Positions 15,837 through 24,303 of a stretch of DNA of 34,262 nucleotides are shown piece after piece. Numbering within the stretch: position 1 is the stretch's first letter; every line of letters starts with the position of its first letter. Under the pieces are notes generated by a model that was not told the origin of the DNA, ran no database searches, and saw only the letters and a program-made list of their open reading frames with translations. Origin of the DNA: Coriobacteriales bacterium (GTDB lineage Bacteria > Actinomycetota > Coriobacteriia > Anaerosomatales > JACRBU01); assembly GCA_016213085.1 (NCBI GenBank), contig JACRBU010000064.1, positions 1-34,262 on the forward strand, written 5' to 3'. The position numbers and the translations under genes are program-made.

Positions 15837-16403
15837 ATGACGCGCATGATCGTGGGGCTCGGCAATCCGGGCCCCGAATACGCGCTTACCCGCCACAACG
15901 CGGGGTTCCTCGCGCTCGACCTGCTCGGTGAGAACCTGCGCGCCACCTACTGGAAGGACCAGGGTGGGGCGAAGGTCGCCGTTGTGGACGTCGGCGGCGA
16001 GGACCTCGTGTTGGCCAAGCCGATGACGTTCATGAACCTCTCGGGGAGCGCTGTCGCCAAGCTCGCGGAGGCCTACGAGGTCGCGCCGGACGACATCATC
16101 ATCATCCACGACGACATCGACCTTCAGCCGGGTTCGGTGCGGGTCAAGCGCGGTGGGGGCCACGGCGGGCACAACGGCCTGCGGTCGATCCACGACAAGA
16201 TGAAGACCGACGCCTACTTGCGCGTGCGCATCGGGGTCGGCCGCCCGCGGGGTCGCAAGGACCCGGCGGACTGGGTGCTCGAGCCGATGCGAGGCGCCGA
16301 CCTCGAAGAGCTCGAGGCTTCGATTCCCGACGCAGCCCAAGCGACGATGCACGTGCTCGAGCACGGTGTCGACTCGGCGATGCAGGAGTTCAACGCCGGC
16401 TAG
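15837..16403 (+). CDS. pth: Peptidyl-tRNA hydrolase
   Basis: Pth releases the peptide from peptidyl-tRNAs that drop off stalled ribosomes. The 188-residue protein shows GLGNPGPEY at residues 7-15 (Asn10), the catalytic His20 in TRHNAGF, Asn67 in KPMTFMNLSG, Asp92/93 in HDDIDL and Asn113 in GGHGGHNGLRS. The ATG at 15837 is used because it is closest to the GAGGAG in the end of rplY; an ATG three codons later is possible. It ends the glmU-prs-rplY-pth group, as spoVC does in Bacillus, and converges with the M23 hydrolase gene with only 12 bp between. Confidence 0.96.
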   Translation: MTRMIVGLGNPGPEYALTRHNAGFLALDLLGENLRATYWKDQGGAKVAVVDVGGEDLVLAKPMTFMNLSGSAVAKLAEAYEVAPDDIIIIHDDIDLQPGSVRVKRGGGHGGHNGLRSIHDKMKTDAYLRVRIGVGRPRGRKDPADWVLEPMRGADLEELEASIPDAAQATMHVLEHGVDSAMQEFNAG

Positions 16404-16415
16404 GCGCGGCGGCCC

Positions 16416-17615
16416 CTAGAAGTAGTTCCGGGGGTTGCGCGAGTCGCCGTTCACGCGCACCTCGAAGTGCAGGTGCGGGCCGGTCGAAAACCCCGTCGAG
16501 CCGACGGATGCGATCCGCTGGCCCTTGCCGACCTTCTCGCCGCTCGAGACGCTGAAGCTCTTCAGGTGGTTGTACGTCGTGACGACGCCCTCACCGTGGT
16601 CGACCCACACCCGGTTGCCGTAGCCGCCGCCCCAGCCGCTCTCGGCCTTGATGACGGTTCCCGAATCTGCAGCGAGTACGGCCGCCCCGGACGCCGCCGA
16701 GATGTCGAGGCCGTGGTGGAACTTCTTCTTCCCGAAGATCGGATGCGTCCGCCAGCCGTATTCGGACGAGACGCTGCCTCCGGGCACGGGAAACACCATC
16801 GAGCCCGAGTGCTTGCCGGAGCCCTTCGGCCGCGATCCGAGTTCGGAGGCGATCCGCGCAGCTTCGGCCTCTTCCTCCTCGGCGAACTTGCGGTACCGTG
16901 CCGCGTTCGCCTTGCTCTCGGCCATCATCGACGACTTGGCGTTGAAGATGGATTGCTGCTCGGCTACGCGGGCCTCGCGCACCGCCTGCATCTCGCGGAG
17001 CTCTGAAGCGACGGCCTCGGCTTCCTTGCGCTTGATCGAGACCGCGTCGAGGTCGCGGTCGAGCTGGACTTGGTCGCGCTCGAGGGAGCCCTTGGTGTCC
17101 TCGAGATCGCCAGCGAGCGTCTGGTTCGACCTGATGACGCGGCTGACGAGTTCGGTGCGCGCGATCAGGTCGCCGAAGTCGTCGGAGCCGAGCACGAGCT
17201 GGATGTAGTACCACTCGCCGTTCTTGTACGTGGTGGCCATGCGCGCGGCGAGAAGAGTCTGCTGCTTCTTGAGCTCGCGGGTCGTGCGCTCGATCTGCGC
17301 TTCTGTGCGCTCGATGTCCCGGCGCAGCTTCTGGACCTCTTTGCGCAGTCGATCCACGCGCGCCTGCGCCTTGGCGATAGAGGGGTCGAGGTCGTCGACG
17401 TCGGCCTGGAGATCGTCGATCTTGTCGTCGAGCTTCGAGGCTTCCTTGGCGAGCTTGGTCGCCTTCGCGTCGGCGGCGCGAGCCTTCGCGCGAGCGGCGT
17501 CGGCACTGCCGAGACGCTTGTCGACGTCAGCCTGCGTGGCGGCGCGCGCGGGGACGGCCGTGACGAGGAGGAGCGCTGTGAGGAGCGCGAGGAGATATGC
17601 GCGGCTGCGATGCAC
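16416..17615 (-). CDS. Secreted M23 peptidoglycan hydrolase with coiled coil (EnvC-like)
   Basis: A 399-residue murein endopeptidase. A signal peptide (about residues 1-25, ending ARAAT) leads into a long charged coiled coil at about 28-260, then a complete M23 (lysostaphin/LytM) domain. The zinc and catalytic residues are present: His300 and Asp304 in HHGLD, His350 in TTYNH, and HLHFE with His381 and His383. Enzymes built this way (EnvC, NlpD, CwlO-like proteins) are kept in check by the coil and activated at the septum, often by FtsEX; no ftsEX is visible here. Residues 129-164 contain a YKNG...LGSDDFGDLI..T..V block that recurs in the NlpC/P60 gene at 28874. The start is GTG at 17615 with GGGGGAA upstream and a good promoter at 17679-17706. 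It is divergent from nfnA. Confidence 0.92.
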   Translation of the reverse strand: MHRSRAYLLALLTALLLVTAVPARAATQADVDKRLGSADAARAKARAADAKATKLAKEASKLDDKIDDLQADVDDLDPSIAKAQARVDRLRKEVQKLRRDIERTEAQIERTTRELKKQQTLLAARMATTYKNGEWYYIQLVLGSDDFGDLIARTELVSRVIRSNQTLAGDLEDTKGSLERDQVQLDRDLDAVSIKRKEAEAVASELREMQAVREARVAEQQSIFNAKSSMMAESKANAARYRKFAEEEEAEAARIASELGSRPKGSGKHSGSMVFPVPGGSVSSEYGWRTHPIFGKKKFHHGLDISAASGAAVLAADSGTVIKAESGWGGGYGNRVWVDHGEGVVTTYNHLKSFSVSSGEKVGKGQRIASVGSTGFSTGPHLHFEVRVNGDSRNPRNYF

Positions 17616-17678
17616 TAGTTCGATTCCCCCGGGGTGCTGCGAATAGGTACTGGTCCTCCGAAGGGGCGCTTCGGGCCG

Positions 17679-17706
17679 ATGATACCACCCCCCAGGGTAT
17701 ATTCAA
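17679..17706 (-). promoter_or_regulatory. Promoter of the M23 hydrolase gene
   Basis: Read on the minus strand, TTGAAT (17706-17701) and TATCAT (17684-17679) are 16 bases apart. The predicted start near 17672 gives a leader of about 57 nt that contains a small CCGAAG/CTTCGG hairpin (17658-17674 region) just at its 5' end. Confidence 0.6.
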
Positions 17707-17839
17707 ACGCGGTCATTCCCCGGCTCAGAACAGCCGTTCGCCGCCGGAAGCTAACCGTCTGGGAGGCCACAGTGCCGGGCGTGCTTCAACCGATATACTT
17801 CTGTTCACTTTCTGTGCTCCGCTGCCTGGGAGGCACACC

Positions 17840-18679
17840 CTGTTCCGGATAGTCCACAAACGCCAGCTTTCCGACGCCGTCTTCGAGATGGGCGTCGAGG
17901 CGCCGCGCATCGCCCGCAAGGTCAAGGCGGGCCAGTTCCTGGTGCTCAGAGTGGCCGAAGGCGGCGAGCGCATCCCGCTCACGTTCTCCGATTGGTCCGC
18001 TGAAGAAGGCTGGATCCGCTTCATCTTCATGCGCGTCGGCAAGACGACGCACGAGCTCTCGCACCTCGAGGTCGGGGACTCGATCGCCGATGTGGCCGGC
18101 CCGCTCGGACAGCCGACGCATGTGGGCGACCTCGGCCGGGTCGCGGTCGTCGGTGGCGGCGTGGGTGCGGCCGTCGCGTACTCGGTCGCGCGTGCGATGG
18201 CCGAGGCGGGTGACGAGGTCACCGTTATCCTCGGCGCACGCACGGCGGACCTTCTCGTGCTCGAAGAGGAACTGCGCGCGCTTCCGATCAAGGAGCTCGT
18301 CGTCATGACCGACGACGGCTCTGTCGGGCGAGGCGGCCTCGTGACCGCGCCCCTCAAGGAGCTCTGCGAATCCGGCGCGATCGACAATGCGTTCGCCGTC
18401 GGACCCGCGATCATGATGAAGTTCTGCGCCGCGACGACCGCCGAATTCGACGTGCCGACGATCGTCTCGCTCAACCCGATCATGGTGGATGGCACGGGGA
18501 TGTGCGGCGCGTGTCGCGTGACCGTCGGCGGCGAGACGAAGTTCGGCTGCGTCGATGGCCCGGACTTCGACGGACACGCGGTCAACTTCGAGGAGCTTCT
18601 CACGCGCCAGCGGATCTACACGGACGACGAGCGCGTCGCCGATGCCGAGTACTCGCGAGGATGCCAGTGCCAGGTGTAG
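17840..18679 (+). CDS. nfnA: NfnA-type FAD/NAD-binding subunit (sulfide/dihydroorotate dehydrogenase-like)
   Basis: This is the small subunit of an NADH-dependent reduced ferredoxin:NADP+ oxidoreductase (NfnAB, also called SudB), a soluble electron-bifurcating complex of anaerobes. The 279-residue protein has an FAD-binding barrel (IPLTFSD at 45-51, PLG at 88-90), an NAD-binding fold (VAVVGGGVGAAVAYSVA at 101-117) and a C-terminal [2Fe-2S] site with Asp217, Cys222, Cys225 and Cys237 in the DGTGMCGAC and FGCVDG segments; an Asp ligand is a known feature of NfnA. Homologues begin M-F-(R/K)-I-V; here that methionine position is a CTG at 17840, with GGGAGG six bases upstream, and no ATG, GTG or TTG is in frame nearby. 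CTG is therefore called as the start. It overlaps nfnB by 19 bp. A TATACT at 17794-17799 may be its -10 box. Confidence 0.88.
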   Translation: MFRIVHKRQLSDAVFEMGVEAPRIARKVKAGQFLVLRVAEGGERIPLTFSDWSAEEGWIRFIFMRVGKTTHELSHLEVGDSIADVAGPLGQPTHVGDLGRVAVVGGGVGAAVAYSVARAMAEAGDEVTVILGARTADLLVLEEELRALPIKELVVMTDDGSVGRGGLVTAPLKELCESGAIDNAFAVGPAIMMKFCAATTAEFDVPTIVSLNPIMVDGTGMCGACRVTVGGETKFGCVDGPDFDGHAVNFEELLTRQRIYTDDERVADAEYSRGCQCQV

Positions 18680-20133
18680 CCGAAAACCAGCCCGCCGAGA
18701 AGCCTCGCCACAAGCCCTCTCGCGCGCCGCGCACGCCTATGCCCGAGCGCGAGGCCGCCGAGCGCGCCACTGACTTCGACGAGGTCGCTATCGGCTACTC
18801 CCAAGACGACGCCATCGCGGAGGCGATGCGCTGCCTGCAGTGCCGCAACCCGACCTGTATCGACGGCTGCCCGGTCAACATCGACATCAAGTCGTTCATC
18901 GGCCACATCATCGAGGGCAACTGGGCCGACGGCGTCGCGGTGCTCAAGGAGCGCAACGCCCTGCCCGCGGTCTGCGGGCGCGTGTGCCCGCAGGAAGAGC
19001 AGTGCGAGGCTGCGTGCGTGCTCGCCAAGAAGGGCGAGCCGGTCGCCATCGGCCGACTCGAGCGCTACCTCGGCGATTTCGACCTCGCGTGCGACATCGA
19101 GTCCCGCTGCGTGCCGGAGCTCGCTCCCTCAAGCGGTTTCCGCGTCGCCGTGGTCGGCTCGGGTCCTGCGGGACTTGCCGCCGCTGGTGAGCTCGCTCGC
19201 CTCGGCCATGCGGTCACCATCTTCGAATCGCTTCATGCGCCCGGTGGCGTGCTCTCCTACGGCATCCCCGAGTTCCGCCTTCCGAAGTCGATCGTCAACG
19301 CCGAGATCGAGATGCTCGAGACCGCGGGCGTCGAGATCGTGCTCGACTCGGTCATCGGCCAGATCGAGACCGTCGAGGAGCTCATGGCGCCATCGGAGAA
19401 GGGCGGCTCGGGCTACGACGCGGTCTTCCTGGGACTCGGCGCCGGGCTGCCGGTCTTCATGGGCATCCCGGGCGAGAACCTCAACGGCGTGTATTCGGCC
19501 AACGAGTTCCTCACGCGCGTGAACCTGATGCGCGCATTCGACTTCCCCCATGCTGACACGCCGGTCTGGCGCGGTCGCAAGGTCGCCGTCGTCGGTGGTG
19601 GCAACGTGGCGATGGACGCCGCGCGCACCGCCAAGCGCCTCGGCGCCGAGGAGGTCTTCCTCGTGTACCGCCGGACTGAGGACGAGATGCCCGCGCGTCG
19701 CGAAGAGGTCCACCATGCGCGCGAGGAGGGCATCGAGTTCAAGATGCTCTGCTCGCCAAGCGAGATCACCGGAAGAGAAGGTTGGGTCACCGGTCTCGTC
19801 GCCACACGCATGGAGCTCGGGGAGGCCGACGACAGCGGCCGGCGCTCGCCGGTGTGCGTGCTCGGCTCGGAGTTCCCGATCGAGTGCGACACCGTGATAA
19901 TGGCTGTCGGCACGCGGGCGAACCCGATGCTCGATCGCGCGGCGCCCGACATCGAGACGACGCGCCGCGGCTACATCTTGACCGACGAAGAGGGTGCGAC
20001 GAGCGTCCCCGGCGTGTTCGCCGGCGGCGACATCGTGACCGGCGCGGCCACCGTCATCCTCGCGATGGGCGCCGGTAAGCGGTCGGCGAGGGCCATCGAT
20101 GCCTGGCTGCGCGAGGGCAAGCCCGGCGCCTAG
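18661..20133 (+). CDS. nfnB: NfnB-type subunit (NADPH-dependent glutamate synthase small-subunit family)
   Basis: The large partner of NfnA, in the GltD-like family. From the ATG at 18661 it has 490 residues. The N-terminal helical domain holds two [4Fe-4S] clusters, with cysteines 58, 61, 66, 70 (CLQCRNPTCIDGC) and 105, 109, 115, 119 (CGRVCPQEEQCEAAC). The FAD fold follows with VAVVGSGPAGLAAAGELA at 162-179, then the NADP fold with VAVVGGGNVAMDAARTA at 308-324 and YRR, which reads the 2'-phosphate. The complex links NADPH, NADH and ferredoxin pools. GltA/GltD annotations are common for this family, but pairing with nfnA favours NfnB. The ATG touches a GAGG; GTG at 18667 gives better spacing and is an alternative start. 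Confidence 0.9.
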   Translation: MPVPGVAENQPAEKPRHKPSRAPRTPMPEREAAERATDFDEVAIGYSQDDAIAEAMRCLQCRNPTCIDGCPVNIDIKSFIGHIIEGNWADGVAVLKERNALPAVCGRVCPQEEQCEAACVLAKKGEPVAIGRLERYLGDFDLACDIESRCVPELAPSSGFRVAVVGSGPAGLAAAGELARLGHAVTIFESLHAPGGVLSYGIPEFRLPKSIVNAEIEMLETAGVEIVLDSVIGQIETVEELMAPSEKGGSGYDAVFLGLGAGLPVFMGIPGENLNGVYSANEFLTRVNLMRAFDFPHADTPVWRGRKVAVVGGGNVAMDAARTAKRLGAEEVFLVYRRTEDEMPARREEVHHAREEGIEFKMLCSPSEITGREGWVTGLVATRMELGEADDSGRRSPVCVLGSEFPIECDTVIMAVGTRANPMLDRAAPDIETTRRGYILTDEEGATSVPGVFAGGDIVTGAATVILAMGAGKRSARAIDAWLREGKPGA

Positions 20134-20245
20134 CCCCGTGCGCCCTCGCGCCCGAATCGCCGGTCAGGCCGCCTTTTCGGCAGGGAATCTCCGCTCGCGT
20201 CTGCCTTTCGCGTAGCTCGGGTACAATCCGCTCGGGGTAGGACGA

Positions 20246-20263
20246 ACGCGCGTATTTGCGCGT
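20246..20263. repeat. Short palindrome upstream of the LytTR regulator
   Basis: ACGCGC (20246-20251) and GCGCGT (20258-20263) are exact reverse complements around GTATTT. It lies 90 bp before the regulator start, just ahead of the direct repeats. Confidence 0.3.
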
Positions 20264-20302
20264 CTGTCGGTTCGAGAATCCGTCTGTTCGGCGAGATACA
20301 AT
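20261..20302 (+). promoter_or_regulatory. 20-bp-spaced direct repeats and -10 box before the LytTR regulator
   Basis: CGTCTGT occurs at 20261-20267 and again at 20281-20287, with TCG-rich flanks that also match in part. TACAAT, a good -10 box, follows at 20297-20302. Spacing of about two helical turns directly upstream of a -10 element is what LytTR-type regulators use, so autoregulation is plausible; the repeats do not match a known LytTR consensus. The remaining 220-bp gap contains a second TACAAT at 20222-20227 and no gene. Confidence 0.35.
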
Positions 20303-20353
20303 GTGCGAACGGTACGGATTCGGTGGGGGTTCGGACAATCGGGGGAGGGGCCG

Positions 20354-21100
20354 TTGAGCGACGAGCCGATCAAAGCGCTCGTGGTCGACGACGATCCCGA
20401 GATCGTCGAGATGGTCCAGCGGGGCTTGGGCGCCGAAGGCATGCGCGTTCTCGGCGCGAGTGACGGTGCCGAAGGGCTGTCGGTGCTCTCCCGCGAGCGG
20501 GTCGACGTGGTGGTCCTCGACATCATAATGCCGAAGGTCGATGGCTGGATGATGCTCATGGACATCCGCAACGACCCGGGCCTCGAAGACATCCCAGTCA
20601 GCATGCTGACGCAAAAGAACCAGGACCTGGCCCGAATCCTCGCGTTCAAGCAAGGCGTTCAGCAGTACGTCACCAAGCCGTTCAACCTGACCGAGCTCGC
20701 CGCTCGAGTCGAGGGCCTCGCGAACTGGCACCGCAAGCACGCCACGGCGCACACGCCGCCCGAACAGGACTTCCGGAAGATCGCGGTGCGTAAGGGCGGG
20801 CGCACGGTTCTGCTCGCGATCGAGGACATCGTGTTCCTGTCCGCGCGCAACAAGTCGACGTACGCGCACACCTTCGAGAACCAGTACCTCGTGGACACGA
20901 GCCTCGGCGACCTCGAGGACCGCTTGTCGCGCGAGGGATTCGTGCGCGTCCACCGCAGCTACGTCGTCAATCTCGACAAGATCCGCGAGATCTTGCGCGA
21001 AGAAGGGGCGTATGTCGTGGTCGCCGGCGATCGAGACGAGACGCACATCCCCGTCGCCCGCCGCCAGGTGCGCACCTTCCGCGAGGCTGTCGGGATCTAG
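20354..21100 (+). CDS. LytTR-family response regulator
   Basis: A 248-residue two-domain regulator. The receiver domain (about 6-122) has the acidic pair Asp12/Asp13 in VVDDDPE, the phospho-acceptor Asp56 in VVVLDIIMP, the switch threonine 86 in MLTQ and Lys108 in TKPF. The C-terminal LytTR domain (about 140-245) has the typical IEDIVFLSARNKSTYAHT and FVRVHRSYVVNLDKI segments and binds DNA through a beta-rich fold. TTG at 20354 is chosen as start since GGGGGAGGGG sits just before it and the receiver fold begins right after. No histidine kinase gene adjoins, so it is an orphan in this window. Targets are unknown; LytTR regulators often control cell-surface genes. Confidence 0.88.
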   Translation: MSDEPIKALVVDDDPEIVEMVQRGLGAEGMRVLGASDGAEGLSVLSRERVDVVVLDIIMPKVDGWMMLMDIRNDPGLEDIPVSMLTQKNQDLARILAFKQGVQQYVTKPFNLTELAARVEGLANWHRKHATAHTPPEQDFRKIAVRKGGRTVLLAIEDIVFLSARNKSTYAHTFENQYLVDTSLGDLEDRLSREGFVRVHRSYVVNLDKIREILREEGAYVVVAGDRDETHIPVARRQVRTFREAVGI

Positions 21101-21134
21101 ACCGCCGTCAATCCCGAACGTCCGTACAGCGCGG

Positions 21135-22499
21135 CTAGTTCCTTAGCGACTGCAGGGGCGCAGGAAGACGTCCGCCGCGGCGCGCGAACACCGTTCCGGC
21201 GTACTGGTTCACGGGCATCACCGGCGCTTCGCCGAGCAGCCCGCCGTAGCTCACGCGGTCGCCGACGCTCTTGCCGACCGCTGGGATGATGCGCGAGGCG
21301 GTCGTCTTCGAGTTCACGACGCCGATCGCGCACTCGTCGGCGATGATGCCGACCAGCGTCTCGACGGTCGTGTCGCCGGGGACCGCGATCATGTCGAGAC
21401 CGACCGAGCAGACCGCCGTCATCGCCTCGAGCTTCTCGATCGTGAGCGCGCCCTGCTCGGCCGCGCGGATCATCCCGGCGTCCTCCGAGACCGGGATGAA
21501 GGCGCCGGAGAGCCCGCCGATCGAGCTCGTGCCCATCGCCCCGCCCTTCTTGACCGCGTCGTTGAGGAGCGCGAGCGCTGCGGTGGAGCCCGGTCCGCCC
21601 GCCATGCCTACGCCGATCGCCTCGAGGATCTCGGCCACCGAATCGCCTTCGGCAGGTGTCGGGGCGAGCGAGAGGTCGACGATGCCCATCTGGACGCCGA
21701 GTCGCCGCGATGCCTCGCCCGCAACGAGTTCGCCGGCGCGCGTGATCTTGAAGGAGGTCGTCTTGATGGCCTCGGCGACCGTCGTCAGGTCTGCGTCGTC
21801 GGGCAGCGAGGAGACGACGGCGCGCACGACGCCGGGGCCCGAGATGCCGACGTTGATGACCTCGCTCGCCTCGCCAGGTCCATGGATCGCGCCGGCCATG
21901 AAGGGGTTGTCCTCGACCATGTTGGCGAACACGACAAGCTTGGCGGCACCGATCGAGTCGTTCTCCGCGGTCAGCTCGGCGGTCTGTTTGATCGCCTCGG
22001 CCATCGTGAGGACGGCGTCCATGTTGATGCCGGCACGTGTGCTCGCGACGTTGACCGAGGCGCAGACGCGCTGCGTAGAGGCGAGCGCGCTCGGGATCGA
22101 CGCCATGAGTTTCACGTCGCCATCGGTGGTGCCCTTCTGCACGAGAGCCGAGAAGCCGCCGATGAAGTCGACGCCGACCTCCTTCGCGGCACGGTCGAGC
22201 GCGAGGGCGAGGGCGGAGACGTCGTACGCGTTGACGGAGGACGCGAGCTGGGCGATGGGGGTCACCGAGATGCGCTTGTTCACGATGGGGATGCCGTACT
22301 CGCGCTCGAGCGCTTCGGCGGTGGGAACGAGGCGCTCGGCTGCGGTGGTCACGCGGTCGTAGATGTTGCGCGCGACGACGTCGAGGTCCGGGTCGGCGCA
22401 GCACGACAGCGACAGCCCCATCGTGACGGTGCGGATATCGAGGCTCTGCTGCATGACCATCGTCAGAGTCTCGACGACCTCATCGGGCTCAAAGCGCAC
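21135..22499 (-). CDS. PFL-like UPF0210 (DUF711) family protein
   Basis: A 454-residue cytoplasmic protein of UPF0210. The family resembles the pyruvate formate-lyase/ribonucleotide reductase barrel but has no assigned reaction. Recognisable parts are [18 protein letters not shown] near residue 69, [20 protein letters not shown] and a C-terminal GSIGG-like [15 protein letters not shown] segment. The GTG start has GAGGAGG five bases upstream. It follows the ACT-domain gene by 57 bp on the same strand; the ACT (UPF0237) plus UPF0210 pair is a conserved two-gene unit in many Firmicutes and other anaerobes, so the small protein probably senses a ligand for the large one. It converges with the LytTR regulator gene across a 34-bp gap with no evident terminator. 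Confidence 0.9.
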   Translation of the reverse strand: MRFEPDEVVETLTMVMQQSLDIRTVTMGLSLSCCADPDLDVVARNIYDRVTTAAERLVPTAEALEREYGIPIVNKRISVTPIAQLASSVNAYDVSALALALDRAAKEVGVDFIGGFSALVQKGTTDGDVKLMASIPSALASTQRVCASVNVASTRAGINMDAVLTMAEAIKQTAELTAENDSIGAAKLVVFANMVEDNPFMAGAIHGPGEASEVINVGISGPGVVRAVVSSLPDDADLTTVAEAIKTTSFKITRAGELVAGEASRRLGVQMGIVDLSLAPTPAEGDSVAEILEAIGVGMAGGPGSTAALALLNDAVKKGGAMGTSSIGGLSGAFIPVSEDAGMIRAAEQGALTIEKLEAMTAVCSVGLDMIAVPGDTTVETLVGIIADECAIGVVNSKTTASRIIPAVGKSVGDRVSYGGLLGEAPVMPVNQYAGTVFARRGGRLPAPLQSLRN

Positions 22500-22556
22500 G
22501 GTTCCTCCTCGGTTGGTGAAGCTAGGCGACGCGGCCTGGGCCGCAGGTGTGGAGCG

Positions 22557-22832
22557 CTAGATACGGTGCATGTAGCGGAACACGTCCTCGCGCTGGAGGG
22601 TGATCTGCATGCCGAGGTCCTGCGCGACCGTGTCGAGGCGCGACTGGACCTCCTCGAACGGCGTCTTCTCCTCGTCGACGGTCACGAGCATCGTCATCGA
22701 GAAGATGCCGGAGATGATCGTCTGCCGGATGTCCTCGATGTTGACGCTCGCTTCGGCAAGCGCGTTCGAGATCGCGGCGACGATGCCGACGCGGTCTTCG
22801 CCGAGCACCGACAGGATCGCCGGGGTCTTCAT
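22557..22832 (-). CDS. ACT domain protein, UPF0237 family
   Basis: A 91-residue single ACT domain: [20 protein letters not shown], then [23 protein letters not shown] domains bind amino acids or other small ligands and usually act as allosteric modules. The ATG at 22832 is chosen because CGAGGAGG lies seven bases upstream; a longer open frame upstream has no family similarity. It is the first gene of a two-gene unit with the UPF0210 protein and is divergent from the DUF951 gene, with 122 bp between the starts. Function unknown; the pairing suggests regulation of the UPF0210 enzyme-like partner. Confidence 0.92.
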   Translation of the reverse strand: MKTPAILSVLGEDRVGIVAAISNALAEASVNIEDIRQTIISGIFSMTMLVTVDEEKTPFEEVQSRLDTVAQDLGMQITLQREDVFRYMHRI

Positions 22833-22954
22833 GGGGGTGCCTCCTCGCGATGGTCGCGCGTCCGGGCGGACGCTACACTCGTTATACCGCACGCTCCGAG
22901 GGACCTTCGGGGTTCCCGCGTGCAGCGGACATCATAGCCGAGGAGGAGGCGCGC

Positions 22955-23170
22955 GTGGCGGTACCGATCGTTCCGGTCAAAGTCGGCGACGTCGTTCGCC
23001 TCAAGAAGCCCCACCCGTGCGGTACCAACGAGTGGGAGATCGATCGGATCGGTGCGGACATCGGCCTGAAGTGCCAGGGGTGCGGACGTCGGGTCATGCT
23101 CCCGCGCTCCGAGTTCGACCGACGGTTTCGCGGCTTCATCCGTCGCGCCGACGAATCGCGGGAGGCGTAG
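22955..23170 (+). CDS. DUF951 family small protein (YyzM-like)
   Basis: A 71-residue DUF951 protein. The family fingerprint is complete: [21 protein letters not shown], then [19 protein letters not shown]. Cysteines of PHPCG and KCQGCG could hold a zinc ion. The role is unknown; in Firmicutes the gene usually lies near rpsF/ssb or ychF. The GTG at 22955 follows GAGGAGGAGG and places the start just before the conserved fold; longer upstream reading adds residues without similarity. A perfect 7-bp hairpin (AGGCGTA/TACGCCT, 23163-23183) overlaps the stop codon but lacks a T run. Confidence 0.9.
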   Translation: MAVPIVPVKVGDVVRLKKPHPCGTNEWEIDRIGADIGLKCQGCGRRVMLPRSEFDRRFRGFIRRADESREA

Positions 23171-23223
23171 GGGCGCTACGCCTGAGCTGGGTTCCGATCT
23201 GAGGTTGGCCTGCGGACGCCGGT

Positions 23224-24303
23224 CTACCCCGGGAAGGGCTCGAGCCCCGCGTCGTCGGGGAGCCGAAGCCCTTTGTAGTCCCCGCGCGTCGTGTCGTTGA
23301 GCTGCATGTGCACGTGATTGCCGCCGTCGTCGGTGTATTCATCAAGCTGCGAGTTGATGACCCCCGAGATCTTGCGGATCTTCGCGATCCGAGTGACGCC
23401 GGCCTCGACCCGCTGCCCTGGCTTGATCTTCAGGTCATCGACGTGGATCAGGACGACATCGACATCGGGATCGTCGTCGGGCTGGATGTGGATCTCCCAG
23501 TCGGCGAGCCGGCCGTAGAGCTTGTAGTGGCGGATGCGCCGTACCTTCCCCGTGACGGGAGCGTAGACTACGGCGCCGGGTTTGCCGCCGACGTCGACCG
23601 CCGAGTCCGGCTTGCCCGGCCGATCTCTCCACATCCGAAGGCAGCACCCGCTGAGCTTCGCGCTGTCGCCCTTGCCCTTGATGGTGCGCTTGCCGGTCGA
23701 CTTCGTGCGCTTGACCTTGTCCGAGTCGGCGACCTTCAGGTCGGTCGTCATGTGCAGCGCGTAGTCGCGCGCGGCCTGATGAAAGCCGATCTCTGTGATC
23801 GCTGTCGGTCCGACCGGCACGTGAAGGTCGAGGCCGCGGTAGCTCGCGAAGATCGGGGTCGGGTCGGGCCCGGGCTTGATGATCGGTTTGGCGAGCTTGA
23901 CGAGGTCTTCCTGGGTCGTCGTGCTCAGCCATGAGCCGGAGAGCAGGCCCTTCGATGGCCGCGCCGCGGCTTTCGTCGGCGGCTCGGCGGTGAGCAGGCG
24001 GACGACGGCGATCCCGCCCCCCACGAGGAGGACGAGCGCGAGAACGGCAGCGCCGGCGATGGCCAGTGCCGTCTGCTGCCGCTGGCGTCGGATCTGGCGC
24101 TGCTCTCGACGCTTGCGTCCGTGGTGCATAAGGGACTCATCGCGCTCGGCGTCGTCGGACCGCTTGGCGCCGAGCGAGCGCAACGCCTCGCTGCCGAGCG
24201 CCGACCGCACCGGGCGCACGCCCGTGGCGTCGCCGGATGGCTGGCTCGACGGCGCTTCCGCGGACGACGGGGCGCCCGGATCTTCGGGAAAGCGCTCGGT
24301 CAC
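23224..24303 (-). CDS. Membrane-anchored M23-like protein with degenerate first zinc motif
   Basis: A 359-residue protein with a charged cytoplasmic N-terminus (1-78), one membrane helix at about 79-103, and an extracellular part. Residues about 233-340 have the M23 layout: KPGAVVYAPVTGKV resembles the first beta strands of LytM domains, LIHVDDL the middle His (His287), and HVHMQ the last His-x-His (His330, His332). The first zinc motif HxxxD is replaced by DSAVD (Asp233, Asp237), so the first metal ligand is not a histidine. It may be inactive and act as a binding or activator protein, as known for degenerate LytM factors. GTG start overlaps the capA-like stop by 4 bp (GTGA), so it is translated with that gene. 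Confidence 0.75.
   Translation of the reverse strand: MTERFPEDPGAPSSAEAPSSQPSGDATGVRPVRSALGSEALRSLGAKRSDDAERDESLMHHGRKRREQRQIRRQRQQTALAIAGAAVLALVLLVGGGIAVVRLLTAEPPTKAAARPSKGLLSGSWLSTTTQEDLVKLAKPIIKPGPDPTPIFASYRGLDLHVPVGPTAITEIGFHQAARDYALHMTTDLKVADSDKVKRTKSTGKRTIKGKGDSAKLSGCCLRMWRDRPGKPDSAVDVGGKPGAVVYAPVTGKVRRIRHYKLYGRLADWEIHIQPDDDPDVDVVLIHVDDLKIKPGQRVEAGVTRIAKIRKISGVINSQLDEYTDDGGNHVHMQLNDTTRGDYKGLRLPDDAGLEPFPG

Noticed and set aside
14310-16364. A very long open frame on the minus strand opposite prs, rplY and pth
   Set aside because: It is a by-product of high GC codon bias; it lies opposite three clearly recognised genes, has an arginine/aspartate-rich composition and no family similarity.
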